From JAGOEY01 sp017997515 (GTDB taxonomy: Bacteria > Pseudomonadota > Gammaproteobacteria > Burkholderiales > Burkholderiaceae_C): DNA of 64,000 nt. The stretch lies in NCBI GenBank assembly GCA_026314275.1, contig CP111109.1:1116001-1180000 (forward strand), in the 5' to 3' direction. The notes under the pieces are model-generated. The model did not search any database and had not been told where the DNA came from. It saw only the letters and a list, made by a program, of their open reading frames with translations. Positions 1 to 7,770 of this stretch are shown here, in pieces (positions within the stretch are counted from its first letter, which is position 1; every line of letters starts with the position of its first letter). Position numbers and translations under genes: made by a program.

Positions 1-1326
1 TACCTGCACATTACCCACGATGGTCGGCCAGCCTACACCGAGCGCTGGAGGTATGTCGGCGATTTTCGCGATGCCGTTGCAGTTGTGCAGTCTGATGACG
101 GTCGCTCCACTCACATCAACACGCATGGTGTGAAGATCCATGACGTTTGGTTCGAAGACCTGGATGTTTTTCACAAAGGTTTTGCCAGAGCCAAAGATTC
201 GCGCGGTTGGATGCACATCGACACACAAGGGCGACCGATCTATGAGCGGCGTTTTTCCTCTGTTGAGCCCTTCTACAACGGACAGTCGCGTGTCGAGACG
301 TTTTGCGGTGGCTTGGAGGTCATTGACGAGCTTGGTTTGACCGTGGCGGTTCTGCGCGTGCCACGTCGGTCCGAATTCGCTTCGCTGTCTGGTGACATGG
401 TTGGATTCTGGCGCACTCAGACCATTGCGTCGGCAGTAGAGCTTGGTGTGTTTGAAGTCTTGCCAGCCACTACGACCGCCATCGCCCAAAAGTTGCAGCT
501 GCACTCCGATCGTTTGGTTCGCTTGCTTCGCGCCTTGAGTGAGTTAAACCTTATTCAGGAAGTGTCGGGGGTGTGGCGAGCAACAGAGCGTGGATCATAT
601 TTGCGTCATGATCATCCTCTGACTTTGTCACACGCGGCCCTGGAGTTTGGCCACCACTTTTCCGTGATGTGGCGGAAGCTACCCACAGCGTTAAGAAGGA
701 AGGGGGAGTGGACCTCTCCCGACATCTTCGGCATGTTGGCGTCGGACCCCAAGAGAGGAGAGCTACATCATCAGATGCTTCGCAGTTATGCGCTTCATGA
801 CTATTCATGCGTTCCAGCTGCTTTGAGTTTGGTGGGCACTGAGCGCGTGATTGATGCCGGTGGCGGCTTGGGTGATTTGGCCGATGTGTTGCTGACTCGG
901 TATCCCGCTCTTGATTTGACTGTGCTGGATCGGCCAGAAGTGATTCAGCAAGCCCGCGCGATACAGCCTCGACGAGAGCAGATCACATGGCTTGCAAGAG
1001 ACTTCTTTGGTGACTGGGCCACCTACGCGGATGTTGTGGTGATGGCACGCGTCCTTCACGATTGGGATGACGCGGACGCACTTCGCATCTTGGTCCGTGC
1101 TCGGGAAAGTATGCCAAGAGGCGGACGCTTGCATATTGTCGAAATGGTTTTATCCGATGGCGATCCCAGCGGGGCACTTTGCGATCTTCATTTGTTGATG
1201 GTCACGGGCGGGCGCGAGCGTACTTTGGCCCAGTACGAGGACTTGTTGGTTCGTAGCGGCTTTAAGCTCAAGGAGACGAAACGCTTGAACGCTTTGTCCT
1301 CGATTTTGATCGGTGAGGCGGCGTGA
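1..1326 (+). CDS. WG-repeat domain fused to O-methyltransferase (5' partial)
   Basis: The frame is open from the first base, so the true start lies to the left; 441 residues are visible. The first ~115 are WG-type beta repeats (motifs such as DGRPAY, GWMHIDTQGRPIYERRF). From ~125 onward there is a dimerisation winged helix followed by a class I SAM-dependent methyltransferase of the O-methyltransferase family 2 type: motif I IDAGGGLGD near residue 283, then VVMARVLHDWDD and PRGGRLHIVEMVL. The enzyme should methylate a small-molecule or peptide hydroxyl; the substrate is unknown. The stop codon overlaps the GTG of the next gene, so the two are translationally coupled. Base composition is visibly less G+C-rich than the rest of the window, suggesting transfer. 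Confidence 0.8.
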   Translation, partial: YLHITHDGRPAYTERWRYVGDFRDAVAVVQSDDGRSTHINTHGVKIHDVWFEDLDVFHKGFARAKDSRGWMHIDTQGRPIYERRFSSVEPFYNGQSRVETFCGGLEVIDELGLTVAVLRVPRRSEFASLSGDMVGFWRTQTIASAVELGVFEVLPATTTAIAQKLQLHSDRLVRLLRALSELNLIQEVSGVWRATERGSYLRHDHPLTLSHAALEFGHHFSVMWRKLPTALRRKGEWTSPDIFGMLASDPKRGELHHQMLRSYALHDYSCVPAALSLVGTERVIDAGGGLGDLADVLLTRYPALDLTVLDRPEVIQQARAIQPRREQITWLARDFFGDWATYADVVVMARVLHDWDDADALRILVRARESMPRGGRLHIVEMVLSDGDPSGALCDLHLLMVTGGRERTLAQYEDLLVRSGFKLKETKRLNALSSILIGEAA

Positions 1327-1982
1327 CTGTCCTGATGAACTCAGCTGTGAAGCGCACCTTACGCTTGATTCAGTTCGTCCCGGCAGACTCCCCTGTTGCG
1401 CTGCTCATCAGGCACTCCGCTCGGGATGAAATCCCCGATGGAGGCACAGGCATGGAGTTGCCACTCAATGATCTGGGCATTCGCCTGTGCCAAGAGTTAG
1501 GTCGTGAGTTGGTGGGGCGGGTTAGGTCTGCTCGGTCAAGCCCCGTTCTCCGGTGCGTGCAGACTGCCGAGTTGTTGGGCCAAGCTGCGGATACGGATGG
1601 AGAAGTCATATTGGACAAACGACTCGGCGCACCTGGTGCCTATGTTCTGGACGAACAATTAGCTTGGGGCAACTGGTTGGCGCATGGTAACGAAGGAGTA
1701 ATCCAACATCTGGTTTCAGGAGCAGGGGCATTGCCCGGCATGGCTGATCCGGCCCAGGCGGCGAATGATCTCATTGAGCATTTGCTTGCGTGCGCTGGGG
1801 TCGAACCTGGCCTGCATCTGTTCATTTCACATGATTCGATCGTGACGCCCACAGTGGCTCGAGCGTTTGGCCAAGACATACCCAAAAGTCACTGGCCGGA
1901 GTACCTAGACGCTTCTGCATTCTGGCGACAACAGAATGGTCGGGTGGTGGCATATCGAGATATCGTCCAAGATGATTTGTAG
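1323..1982 (+). CDS. Histidine phosphatase superfamily protein
   Basis: 219 residues of the phosphoglycerate-mutase-like histidine phosphatase superfamily. The catalytic RH motif is LLIRHSARDE (His31), followed by an arginine-rich SSPVLRCVQTAELL segment and a second catalytic histidine in ISHDSIVTP. It should hydrolyse a phosphomonoester through a phosphohistidine intermediate. The GTG start overlaps the stop of the methyltransferase gene in a GTGA junction; an ATG 12 bases downstream is an alternative start. The coupling implies that both enzymes act on the same small metabolite or peptide, but nothing in view identifies it. The gene ends about 60 bases before an attC-like site. Confidence 0.8.
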   Translation: MTVLMNSAVKRTLRLIQFVPADSPVALLIRHSARDEIPDGGTGMELPLNDLGIRLCQELGRELVGRVRSARSSPVLRCVQTAELLGQAADTDGEVILDKRLGAPGAYVLDEQLAWGNWLAHGNEGVIQHLVSGAGALPGMADPAQAANDLIEHLLACAGVEPGLHLFISHDSIVTPTVARAFGQDIPKSHWPEYLDASAFWRQQNGRVVAYRDIVQDDL

Positions 1983-2041
1983 GCACTGGTACGACCGTAG
2001 TGCCTCGCACAGCCGCCACTCGGGTTTGCGCCAGTCGCAGT

Positions 2042-2125
2042 GCCCAACAGCCGCTTCGTAGCAATGTTCGTGAGTACGTCAAGCTGCACCCACTGGCAGT
2101 AACAGCTGCGCAGCGTGCGTTAGCC
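2042..2125 (+). other. Candidate integron attC recombination site
   Basis: An 84-bp imperfect palindrome with attC layout. The R''-like box GCCCAAC (2042-2048) fits RYYYAAC. A 3-nt spacer and the L''-like arm CGCTTCGTAGC (2052-2062) follow. After a 42-nt loop come the complementary arm GCTGCGCAGCG (2105-2115, 9 of 11 pairs), a 3-nt non-pairing spacer, and the R'-like box GTTAGCC (2119-2125), which keeps the GTT cleavage triplet but deviates from GTTRRRY afterwards. Orientation matches the upstream plus-strand genes, as in a gene cassette. No integrase or second attC is visible, so this is a candidate only. Confidence 0.45.
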
Positions 2126-2277
2126 GTCACAATCTCAACGGCAGCAACGGGTCAAGAGCGGCGCCGATCATCCGCTACCAAACAGCCAAATTGATCGGCT
2201 GCTTCTGGTCGATCTCAGTCTTTGCCTTCCCCGCAGTTCACAACACAAGGCCCAAGGTACCGACTGCCAGCTCCCGC

Positions 2278-2314
2278 AAAAAAACCCGCAAACGCCCAGC
2301 GTTGCGGGTTTTTC
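2278..2314 (-). terminator. Rho-independent terminator, probably bidirectional
   Basis: A perfect stem AAACCCGCAA/TTGCGGGTTT with a short loop. Read leftward the stem is followed by seven Ts, ideal for the leftward gene that ends at 2344. Read rightward it is followed by five Ts, so it could also stop transcription from the left. Confidence 0.8.
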
Positions 2315-2343
2315 TTGGGCTCGGGCCCGGTGCAACGGTCTGG

Positions 2344-2553
2344 CTACCCCGCCTTCCTGTCCCCCGATGCCATCAGCCTGACCGCCTCCATCGCTTCGTC
2401 CCGGGTGGGCCAGGTGGCTTCGATGCGCATGTTGTGTTCATCGACCACACAACGCGAGAAGTACCAGCCGCCATTGCCGTGGCACAGGGTGGCTGAGAAC
2501 GTGCTGCCGTCGTGTTCACCGAACACGTTTTCTTCGGGGATGCTGGGTTGCAT
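2344..2553 (-). CDS. Small conserved-looking hypothetical protein
   Basis: 69 residues, no recognised domain and no membrane segment. The sequence is mixed polar and aromatic (GGWYFSRCVVDEHN) and looks like a small soluble alpha/beta protein. It is supported as a real gene by a perfect AGGAGG ribosome binding site six bases before the ATG and by a strong terminator 30 bases past the stop. Function unknown. Confidence 0.65.
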   Translation of the reverse strand: MQPSIPEENVFGEHDGSTFSATLCHGNGGWYFSRCVVDEHNMRIEATWPTRDEAMEAVRLMASGDRKAG

Positions 2554-2608
2554 AAGTGCCTCCTGGGAAGGGCATGGTGGCCCCGTGGGTGGGATGGTGG
2601 TGGCTGCA

Positions 2609-2682
2609 GAAAAATTGATGAAATAGGCCTCCAGCGCTTACTCCACCTGCACAAGCAGCTCCTGAAAGAAGAGCATTTTTGC
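2609..2682 (-). repeat. Type 1 interspersed repeat, copy a
   Basis: A short repeat read leftward: GCTCTT..., AGGAGCTGCTTGTGC, then GCGCTGGAGGC and a T-rich end. Same order of boxes as nine other copies in the window. It lies between two leftward small genes, upstream of the 69-residue gene. Confidence 0.6.
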
Positions 2683-2699
2683 CCCCGGCACCGGGTTGT

Positions 2700-2960
2700 T
2701 TACTCTGCGGGGCCCATGGGGCTACCGGCCAGCCAGTCGGTCTGGTCGATCTCGTGCCAGACGTGGGTTTCGACGGCGTGTTGGGCGGTGGCTGCGGCCA
2801 CTTCCATGACGGTGCCGCCTTGCAGGGGCCGGGCCACGCCGTCGGGCAGTACGACCTGGCCGCGCCATTCCACGGTGGAGCCGTTCAGCTGGTAACTGAC
2901 CTCGTACGGGATCAGCAGGCCGGTTCTGGACTGTTTGTGGGCCCCTTGGACCATCGACAT
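2700..2960 (-). CDS. Hypothetical protein
   Basis: 86 residues from the ATG at 2960, chosen because AAAGGAG lies just upstream; the longer open frame lacks such a site. No domain recognised. The central part alternates hydrophobic and polar residues (LNGSTVEWRGQVVLPDG), suggesting a small beta-rich fold. Neighbours are another small leftward gene and the leftward SNF2 helicase. Function unknown. Confidence 0.5.
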   Translation of the reverse strand: MSMVQGAHKQSRTGLLIPYEVSYQLNGSTVEWRGQVVLPDGVARPLQGGTVMEVAAATAQHAVETHVWHEIDQTDWLAGSPMGPAE

Positions 2961-3011
2961 GGCAGCTCCTTTCACAAAAGAAAAAGCACCGGGCAGACGG
3001 GTTGATTCAAG

Positions 3012-3072
3012 AGCCAAACAAGGCTCTAGCACACTGCCTGCGGGCGGAAGCAGCTATTGAAGGTATAGCAAA
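3012..3072 (-). repeat. Type 1 interspersed repeat, copy b
   Basis: Read leftward: GCTATACCTTCAATAGCTGCT, a G+C-rich centre, then GTGCTAGAGCCTTG. It fills the gap between the helicase stop and the small hypothetical gene. Confidence 0.6.
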
Positions 3073-3099
3073 CTCCCCCCAAAACCTGCGATGACCTTA

Positions 3100-6000
3100 T
3101 CACGCACCCAGCGGCCGCAGCAGCTCGGCAATGTCACTTTCGGTAAACAAGGGCTGTTTGCGGGCTTGCGCGCCACTGTACATGCTGTCGGCCAGGGCGG
3201 CCTTGCGTTCCTGCAGGGCCAGGATGCGTTCTTCGATGGTGCCGTGGGCCACCAGTTTGTAGACAAACACGCGGTTTTTCTGGCCGATGCGGTGGGCGCG
3301 GTCGGTTGCCTGGTTTTCTACGGCCGGGTTCCACCACGGGTCGTAGTGGATCACGGTGTCGGCCTGGGGCAGGTTCAGGCCCACGCCGCCGGCCTTGAGG
3401 CTGATGAGGAACAGCGGCACTTCGCCGGAGGTGAAGCGGTCGATGATGGCGTCGCGGTTGCGCGACTGGCCGGTGAGTTTGACCCAGGGCAGGTCGCGCG
3501 CCTTCAAAGCCTCTTCGATCAGCTCCAGCATGCTGGTGAACTGCGAAAACAGCAGCACTTTGCGGCCTTCGGCCAGCATCTCGGGCAGCAGCTCCATGAG
3601 CAGGTCGAGTTTGGCCGACTGCTGGATCTTCTGCGCCGACGCCAGCGGCACCAGCCGCGGGTCGCAGCACACCTGGCGCAGCTTGAGCAGGGCGTCGAGG
3701 ATCTGGATCTGCGACTGGGCCAGGCCTTTGTCGGCCAGCGCGTCGCGCACGGCTTTTTCGGTGGTGAGGCGGATGGTTTCGTACAGGTCAGCCTGTTTGC
3801 CCTCGAGCGTGACGCCCGCAATACTCTCCACCTTGTCGGGCAGCTCGGTAGCCACTTCGCGTTTGGTGCGCCGCAGCATGAAGGGGGTGACGCGGGCGCG
3901 CAGCTGGGTCAGGCGTTCGCTGTCGCCGTGTTTTTCGATGGGGGTGCGGAACAGCTCTTTGAAGCGTTTTTGGCTGCCCAGAAAACCGGGCATCAGGAAG
4001 TGGAACAGGCTCCACAGCTCACCCAGGTGGTTTTCCATGGGGGTGCCGGACAGGCACAAGCGGTGCGTGGCGTCCAGCTCGGCGGCCACCTGGGCCGCGC
4101 CGGTGCTGGCGTTTTTGATGTTCTGCGCTTCGTCCAACACCACCAGGTGCCAGCGCCGCGCGAGCCAGAGGTCGCGGTCGCGCTGCAGCAGTGAATAGGG
4201 GGCGATAACAACGTCGCAGTCCGCAATGTCGGCGGCAGCGCCATGCCGGTCTTGCCCGTGTAAAACCAGCGTGCGCAGGCCGGGCGTGAAGCGTGCGGCT
4301 TCGCGCAACCAGTTGCCCATCAGGCTCACGGGGGCGACGATCAGCGCGGCATCGGTCAGGCGGCCCTGCTCTTTTTCCAGCAGGATGTGGGCCAGGGTCT
4401 GCAGCGTTTTGCCCAGGCCCATGTCGTCGGCCAGCACACCGGCCAGGCCATGTTCACGCAGGAACTGCAGCCAGTTCAGGCCCTGCTGCTGGTACGGCCG
4501 CAGGCTGGCCACCAGCCCCGTGGGCACGGGCACGTCGGGCAGGCTGGTTTGCCCGGCCAGCTGCTGCACCAGCCGGTGCAGGCTGGCGGCGCCCTCCCAC
4601 TGCGCACCTTCACCCAACGCGGCGCCCATGCGCAGCGCCTCCAGGCGGCTCAGGCGCAGGGTGTCGCCGTCAAAACCCTGGCCACGTTCACCCACCAGGT
4701 CGAGCAGTGCCTGCAGCCACGGGCGCAGCGGTGCGGTGGGCAGCCGCAGGTAACCCCGGCCAATGGCCTGCGGCAGGTAGACGTAGTGCGGCATCTGCGC
4801 CGTGCGGGCGCTGTTGTCGCCGTCTTCGGCACCGTCCGCACCACCCGCACCGCCCATCGCGGGGCCCAACTGGTCGAGCAAGGCAGGCAGCCAGGGCAGG
4901 ATGTTGTGGCGTTCGCCGTTGATCTCCACACCGAGCGACAAGGCAAACCACGGCGTGCGGCTGTCGTCGCCGTCGGCCTGTGTGCTGCCGGGTGTTCCAG
5001 GGGTGTGGCCTTCGGGGGCCATGGCCACGGTCAGGGTGTCCACCCGGGTGATCCAGTTGTGCAGCAGGTGGTCGAGCGTGACCACCCAGCCGGTGCCGCG
5101 CAGGGGGGCGAAGTCGGTGTCGGCCCACTGCAGCCACACCGACGGCTGGGCAGGCGGGCCGGGTGGCACACACAAACGGCCCCGTGGGTCGGCCACCAGG
5201 CCCAGTGCGGACAGGCGCTCACGGGCCTGGTGTTCCGCCTCCAGGTCGCGGTGGACCAGCATACTTTTGCCGTCGGCCTCCAGCAGCAGCGGGGTGGTGC
5301 TGTGCTGCGCGTCCGACGGCTGGAGCCGGAACCCGGCGTAGTCAAACTGCAGGCGTGCGGCCACCAGGCCCCACTGCGGCACATCCGCCGGGGCCATGGG
5401 GGCCAGGTGCAGGTGCGCCACAGGGGCCACACCTTCCAGCACCTGCGGCCGCGCGATGGTGGGCGGCAGCGGCAGGTGCGACAGGCGGCGCAGCAGTGTG
5501 GTCTGGTGCTTGGCAAACGACGAACGCGGGATGGGCGGTGCTTTGAGCAGCAGCGGCAGGTCGTGCGGCGCAATACCGGGCGACTCGACCAGGCCACACA
5601 CACCGGCGTCCAGGTCCACATACAGCGGCGGGGTGTTGCGGTACAGCGTGGTGCCCGCACCGTCGAGCTGCGGCTGCAGCGTCCAGGCCGGGTCGTCCGG
5701 GTCGGTGGGGGTGCCGTCCGGCGCGCCCTTGTTTTCTTCCCAGCGCCACTGCACGCTGCGCGGGGGGCCGAGGGCCAGCGGCTGTTCCAGCGTCTGCCAG
5801 TCGGATGCACTGAACAAACGGCCCGTGCCCGCCGCCAGCCGCAAGGCCAGCTGGCCCACTTCACCCGTCAGCTGGCGCGGCATGGTGGATGCGCTGTAGC
5901 CATAGGTTTGTGCGCCCAGCGCCTGCAGCAGTTGCACCGCCTCGCGGTCCTCTGGCGACGCAGAGGCGGGGCTGACGTAGTCCAGCGGGCGCACCTTGGC

Positions 6001-6618
6001 CCAGCCGCTCTTGCGCACCATCTGGCGCGACAGGCCAAACCCGATGTTCAGCACCGTGTCTGCGCCCTTGGTGGCAGGCACCAGCATGTAGACCATCTGG
6101 TCGGGCTGCGGCGCGGCGGAGGTGCTGAGGGGCGTGTCGGCGGGCGCTTCGGCAAAACCACCGAGCCACTGGTCCACCGCCTGCTGCGAGGACAACCGCG
6201 CCGTCTGGACACGCACGGCCTCTTGTTCGGCCGGGGTCAGGGCCTTGGCCGACAGGGCGGCCGGTGCCGGGCTGCCGCCCGCACGCTCCGACTCGGACGC
6301 TGCCTTCAGCGTCAGCGCAATGGCGTGTTTGCAGTCCGAGCCCACGGGGCAGGAGCAGTTGCCGTCGAAGTAGGTGATGAGCCCGTTGGCAGCGGTGTGG
6401 AGTGTGACGTTGACCCAGTACGGATCGGGCAGGCTGCCCTGCACTTCACCTTCCAGCGTCAGCTTGCCGTCGCCGACCACATCCACCTCGTAGTCCAGCA
6501 CGGCCAGGCTGCGGTACAGCGCACCACCACGGGCCAGGGTGACGGTGCTGACCTGGGTGTTGAGGGATTTGGGATCGATAAAAAGCGGGACACGCGCCAT
6601 GGGGGCAAGGGGATTCAT
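3100..6618 (-). CDS. SWIM zinc-finger SNF2-family DNA-dependent ATPase/helicase
   Basis: 1172 residues. A SWIM zinc finger (CxC...CxH in NCSCPVGSDCKHAIAL) lies at ~88-103. A long low-complexity middle region follows. The SNF2 ATPase core is C-terminal: Walker A DDMGLGKT at ~731, Walker B DEAQ at ~827, then helicase C with motif V LKAGGVGLNL and motif VI QATDRAHRIGQ at ~1106. Proteins of this build (HepA/RapA-like, bacterial SNF2) translocate on DNA and remodel protein-DNA or polymerase complexes. It is monocistronic by spacing. No clear ribosome binding site precedes either candidate ATG (6618 or 6600). Confidence 0.9.
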   Translation of the reverse strand: MNPLAPMARVPLFIDPKSLNTQVSTVTLARGGALYRSLAVLDYEVDVVGDGKLTLEGEVQGSLPDPYWVNVTLHTAANGLITYFDGNCSCPVGSDCKHAIALTLKAASESERAGGSPAPAALSAKALTPAEQEAVRVQTARLSSQQAVDQWLGGFAEAPADTPLSTSAAPQPDQMVYMLVPATKGADTVLNIGFGLSRQMVRKSGWAKVRPLDYVSPASASPEDREAVQLLQALGAQTYGYSASTMPRQLTGEVGQLALRLAAGTGRLFSASDWQTLEQPLALGPPRSVQWRWEENKGAPDGTPTDPDDPAWTLQPQLDGAGTTLYRNTPPLYVDLDAGVCGLVESPGIAPHDLPLLLKAPPIPRSSFAKHQTTLLRRLSHLPLPPTIARPQVLEGVAPVAHLHLAPMAPADVPQWGLVAARLQFDYAGFRLQPSDAQHSTTPLLLEADGKSMLVHRDLEAEHQARERLSALGLVADPRGRLCVPPGPPAQPSVWLQWADTDFAPLRGTGWVVTLDHLLHNWITRVDTLTVAMAPEGHTPGTPGSTQADGDDSRTPWFALSLGVEINGERHNILPWLPALLDQLGPAMGGAGGADGAEDGDNSARTAQMPHYVYLPQAIGRGYLRLPTAPLRPWLQALLDLVGERGQGFDGDTLRLSRLEALRMGAALGEGAQWEGAASLHRLVQQLAGQTSLPDVPVPTGLVASLRPYQQQGLNWLQFLREHGLAGVLADDMGLGKTLQTLAHILLEKEQGRLTDAALIVAPVSLMGNWLREAARFTPGLRTLVLHGQDRHGAAADIADCDVVIAPYSLLQRDRDLWLARRWHLVVLDEAQNIKNASTGAAQVAAELDATHRLCLSGTPMENHLGELWSLFHFLMPGFLGSQKRFKELFRTPIEKHGDSERLTQLRARVTPFMLRRTKREVATELPDKVESIAGVTLEGKQADLYETIRLTTEKAVRDALADKGLAQSQIQILDALLKLRQVCCDPRLVPLASAQKIQQSAKLDLLMELLPEMLAEGRKVLLFSQFTSMLELIEEALKARDLPWVKLTGQSRNRDAIIDRFTSGEVPLFLISLKAGGVGLNLPQADTVIHYDPWWNPAVENQATDRAHRIGQKNRVFVYKLVAHGTIEERILALQERKAALADSMYSGAQARKQPLFTESDIAELLRPLGA

Positions 6619-6780
6619 TCGGAGGTGGGGGCTGCGGTTGGAGCGGGCACGGTGCCGCTGAAAGGGCGTGACATGGCCAAAGCCGGGGGCGAATTATCGC
6701 CGCCTTGTGAGCGTTATTCCGCCAGAGGCCCCTATTTCGGTGGTCTTTTGCCGTACGGCAGCACCGTGTACCCGCGTCGC

Positions 6781-7596
6781 TTACCCGCGTGCGCCCTGCT
6801 GCATACCTTCGGCCACACTCGTGTTGGTGAACAGCGGCGACGACACACTGGCCATGGCCAGTTCACCGGCAGCGTGCAGTAACGCGGGGCCAAACTCGAC
6901 CAGGCGTTGCTCGGTCAGCCGCAGGGACGGGCCTGCAATCACCACCACCCCCGTGGCGGCCTCACCACGCAGCTGTACGGGGGCGGCCATACCACTCATG
7001 CCGGGCGCAAACATGTCGCGCACCACGCTGAAGCCGCGTTTGCGGTGTTCGTCCAGCAGGGCCTGCAGGTCTTTGATGGTTGCGGGTGCGTCGGGCCCGA
7101 ACGCCTCGGAGCGGCCCAGGCCCTGGCGTGCCACGGCTTCGATGGCCCGGTCGTCCGACAGGGTCATCAGCCAGGCGTGGCCTGCGGCGCTGCACGACAG
7201 CTTCAGGTCCATACCCATGTCCGGGTCGTAACGCAGGCCGGAGCGTGCGCCCTGCTCTTTGGCCACCAGGGTCAGGCGGTCGCCGTCCACCACGGCCAGG
7301 CGCACCAGTTCACCGGTGAACTGCGCCAGGTCGGCCAGGATGGGCTGGGCAATGTCCACCACGCCGGACTTGCTGAGGAAACTGAGCCCCATGGACGCGA
7401 GTTTGGTGGTGAGTGCGTAGTCGCCGTGCTGCACGGTCTGGCGGATGTAGCCGTATTTGGCCAGCTCGCCCAGCAGGCGGTGGCAGTTGCTGCGCGGCAA
7501 ATTCAGGTCGGTGGACAGCTTGGCCAGCGCAATGCCGTGGGGGTGCTGGGTGAGGTATTCGAGGATGGCCAGTGATTTTTCAAGTGCGCCGCTCAT
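6781..7596 (-). CDS. IclR-family transcriptional regulator
   Basis: 271 residues. An N-terminal winged helix (~1-65, motif LPRSNCHRLLGELAKYGYI) precedes the IclR effector domain (SCSAAGHAWL, VVRDMFAPGMSGMAAPV). A good GGAGCT site precedes the ATG. It is divergent from a TRAP binding-protein gene, and two 15-bp palindromes lie in the shared region, so it probably regulates that gene and itself in response to the transported organic acid. The ligand is unknown. Confidence 0.9.
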   Translation of the reverse strand: MSGALEKSLAILEYLTQHPHGIALAKLSTDLNLPRSNCHRLLGELAKYGYIRQTVQHGDYALTTKLASMGLSFLSKSGVVDIAQPILADLAQFTGELVRLAVVDGDRLTLVAKEQGARSGLRYDPDMGMDLKLSCSAAGHAWLMTLSDDRAIEAVARQGLGRSEAFGPDAPATIKDLQALLDEHRKRGFSVVRDMFAPGMSGMAAPVQLRGEAATGVVVIAGPSLRLTEQRLVEFGPALLHAAGELAMASVSSPLFTNTSVAEGMQQGARG

Positions 7597-7622
7597 GCCA
7601 GCTCCTGTGCGAAGAAGCGGGA

Positions 7623-7628
7623 ATCATA
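7623..7628 (-). promoter_or_regulatory. Candidate -10 of the iclR-type gene
   Basis: TATGAT on the minus strand, 27 bases before the start codon. The -35 is weak. Palindrome 1 lies immediately upstream, between the two promoter elements, as expected for autorepression. Confidence 0.4.
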
Positions 7629-7631
7629 TCT

Positions 7632-7673
7632 GTTCATTTTCTGAACGGTGTAATAAATCTGAATGGCGTTCAG
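7632..7673. promoter_or_regulatory. Two IclR-type operator palindromes
   Basis: GTTCA-TTTTC-TGAAC at 7632-7646 and CTGAA-TGGCG-TTCAG at 7659-7673, each a perfect 5+5+5 inverted repeat, centres 27 bp apart in the divergent promoter region. Fifteen-base palindromes of this build are typical of IclR-family sites. Assignment to the adjacent regulator is inference. Confidence 0.6.
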
Positions 7674-7679
7674 TTTTTA

Positions 7680-7708
7680 TTCAAATTTGTTTCAAGTTTG
7701 TCTATCAT
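7680..7708 (+). promoter_or_regulatory. Candidate sigma-70 promoter of TRAP binding-protein gene
   Basis: -35 TTCAAA (7680-7685), 17-bp spacer, -10 TATCAT (7703-7708), about 60 bases before the ATG. The second palindrome ends just upstream of the -35. Confidence 0.5.
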
Positions 7709-7770
7709 CCGCTCGCAGACGCACTGGCACACCCGTTGTGCCATCCACCTCCTCACCAGAAAGGAACCCA

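Larger units (their letters stand above)
1983..2343. other. 361-bp gap: hairpins and attC-like site
   Basis: No convincing gene. Directly after the phosphatase stop is a perfect 7-bp inverted repeat (1981-1987 with 1999-2005), a possible RNA hairpin without a T tract. An attC-like imperfect palindrome follows (2042-2125). A perfect 8-bp inverted repeat, GCCGATCA/TGATCGGC, sits at 2163-2170 and 2192-2199. The gap ends with a strong terminator for the leftward gene. Confidence 0.6.

Noticed and set aside
2163..2199. 8-bp inverted repeat as terminator or second attC
   Set aside because: No T tract and no AAC/GTT boxes; short enough to be chance.
4387..6882. 831-codon plus-strand frame opposite the SNF2 helicase
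   Set aside because: Low-complexity Gly/Arg/His/Gln composition without any domain; antisense to a gene with full helicase motifs.
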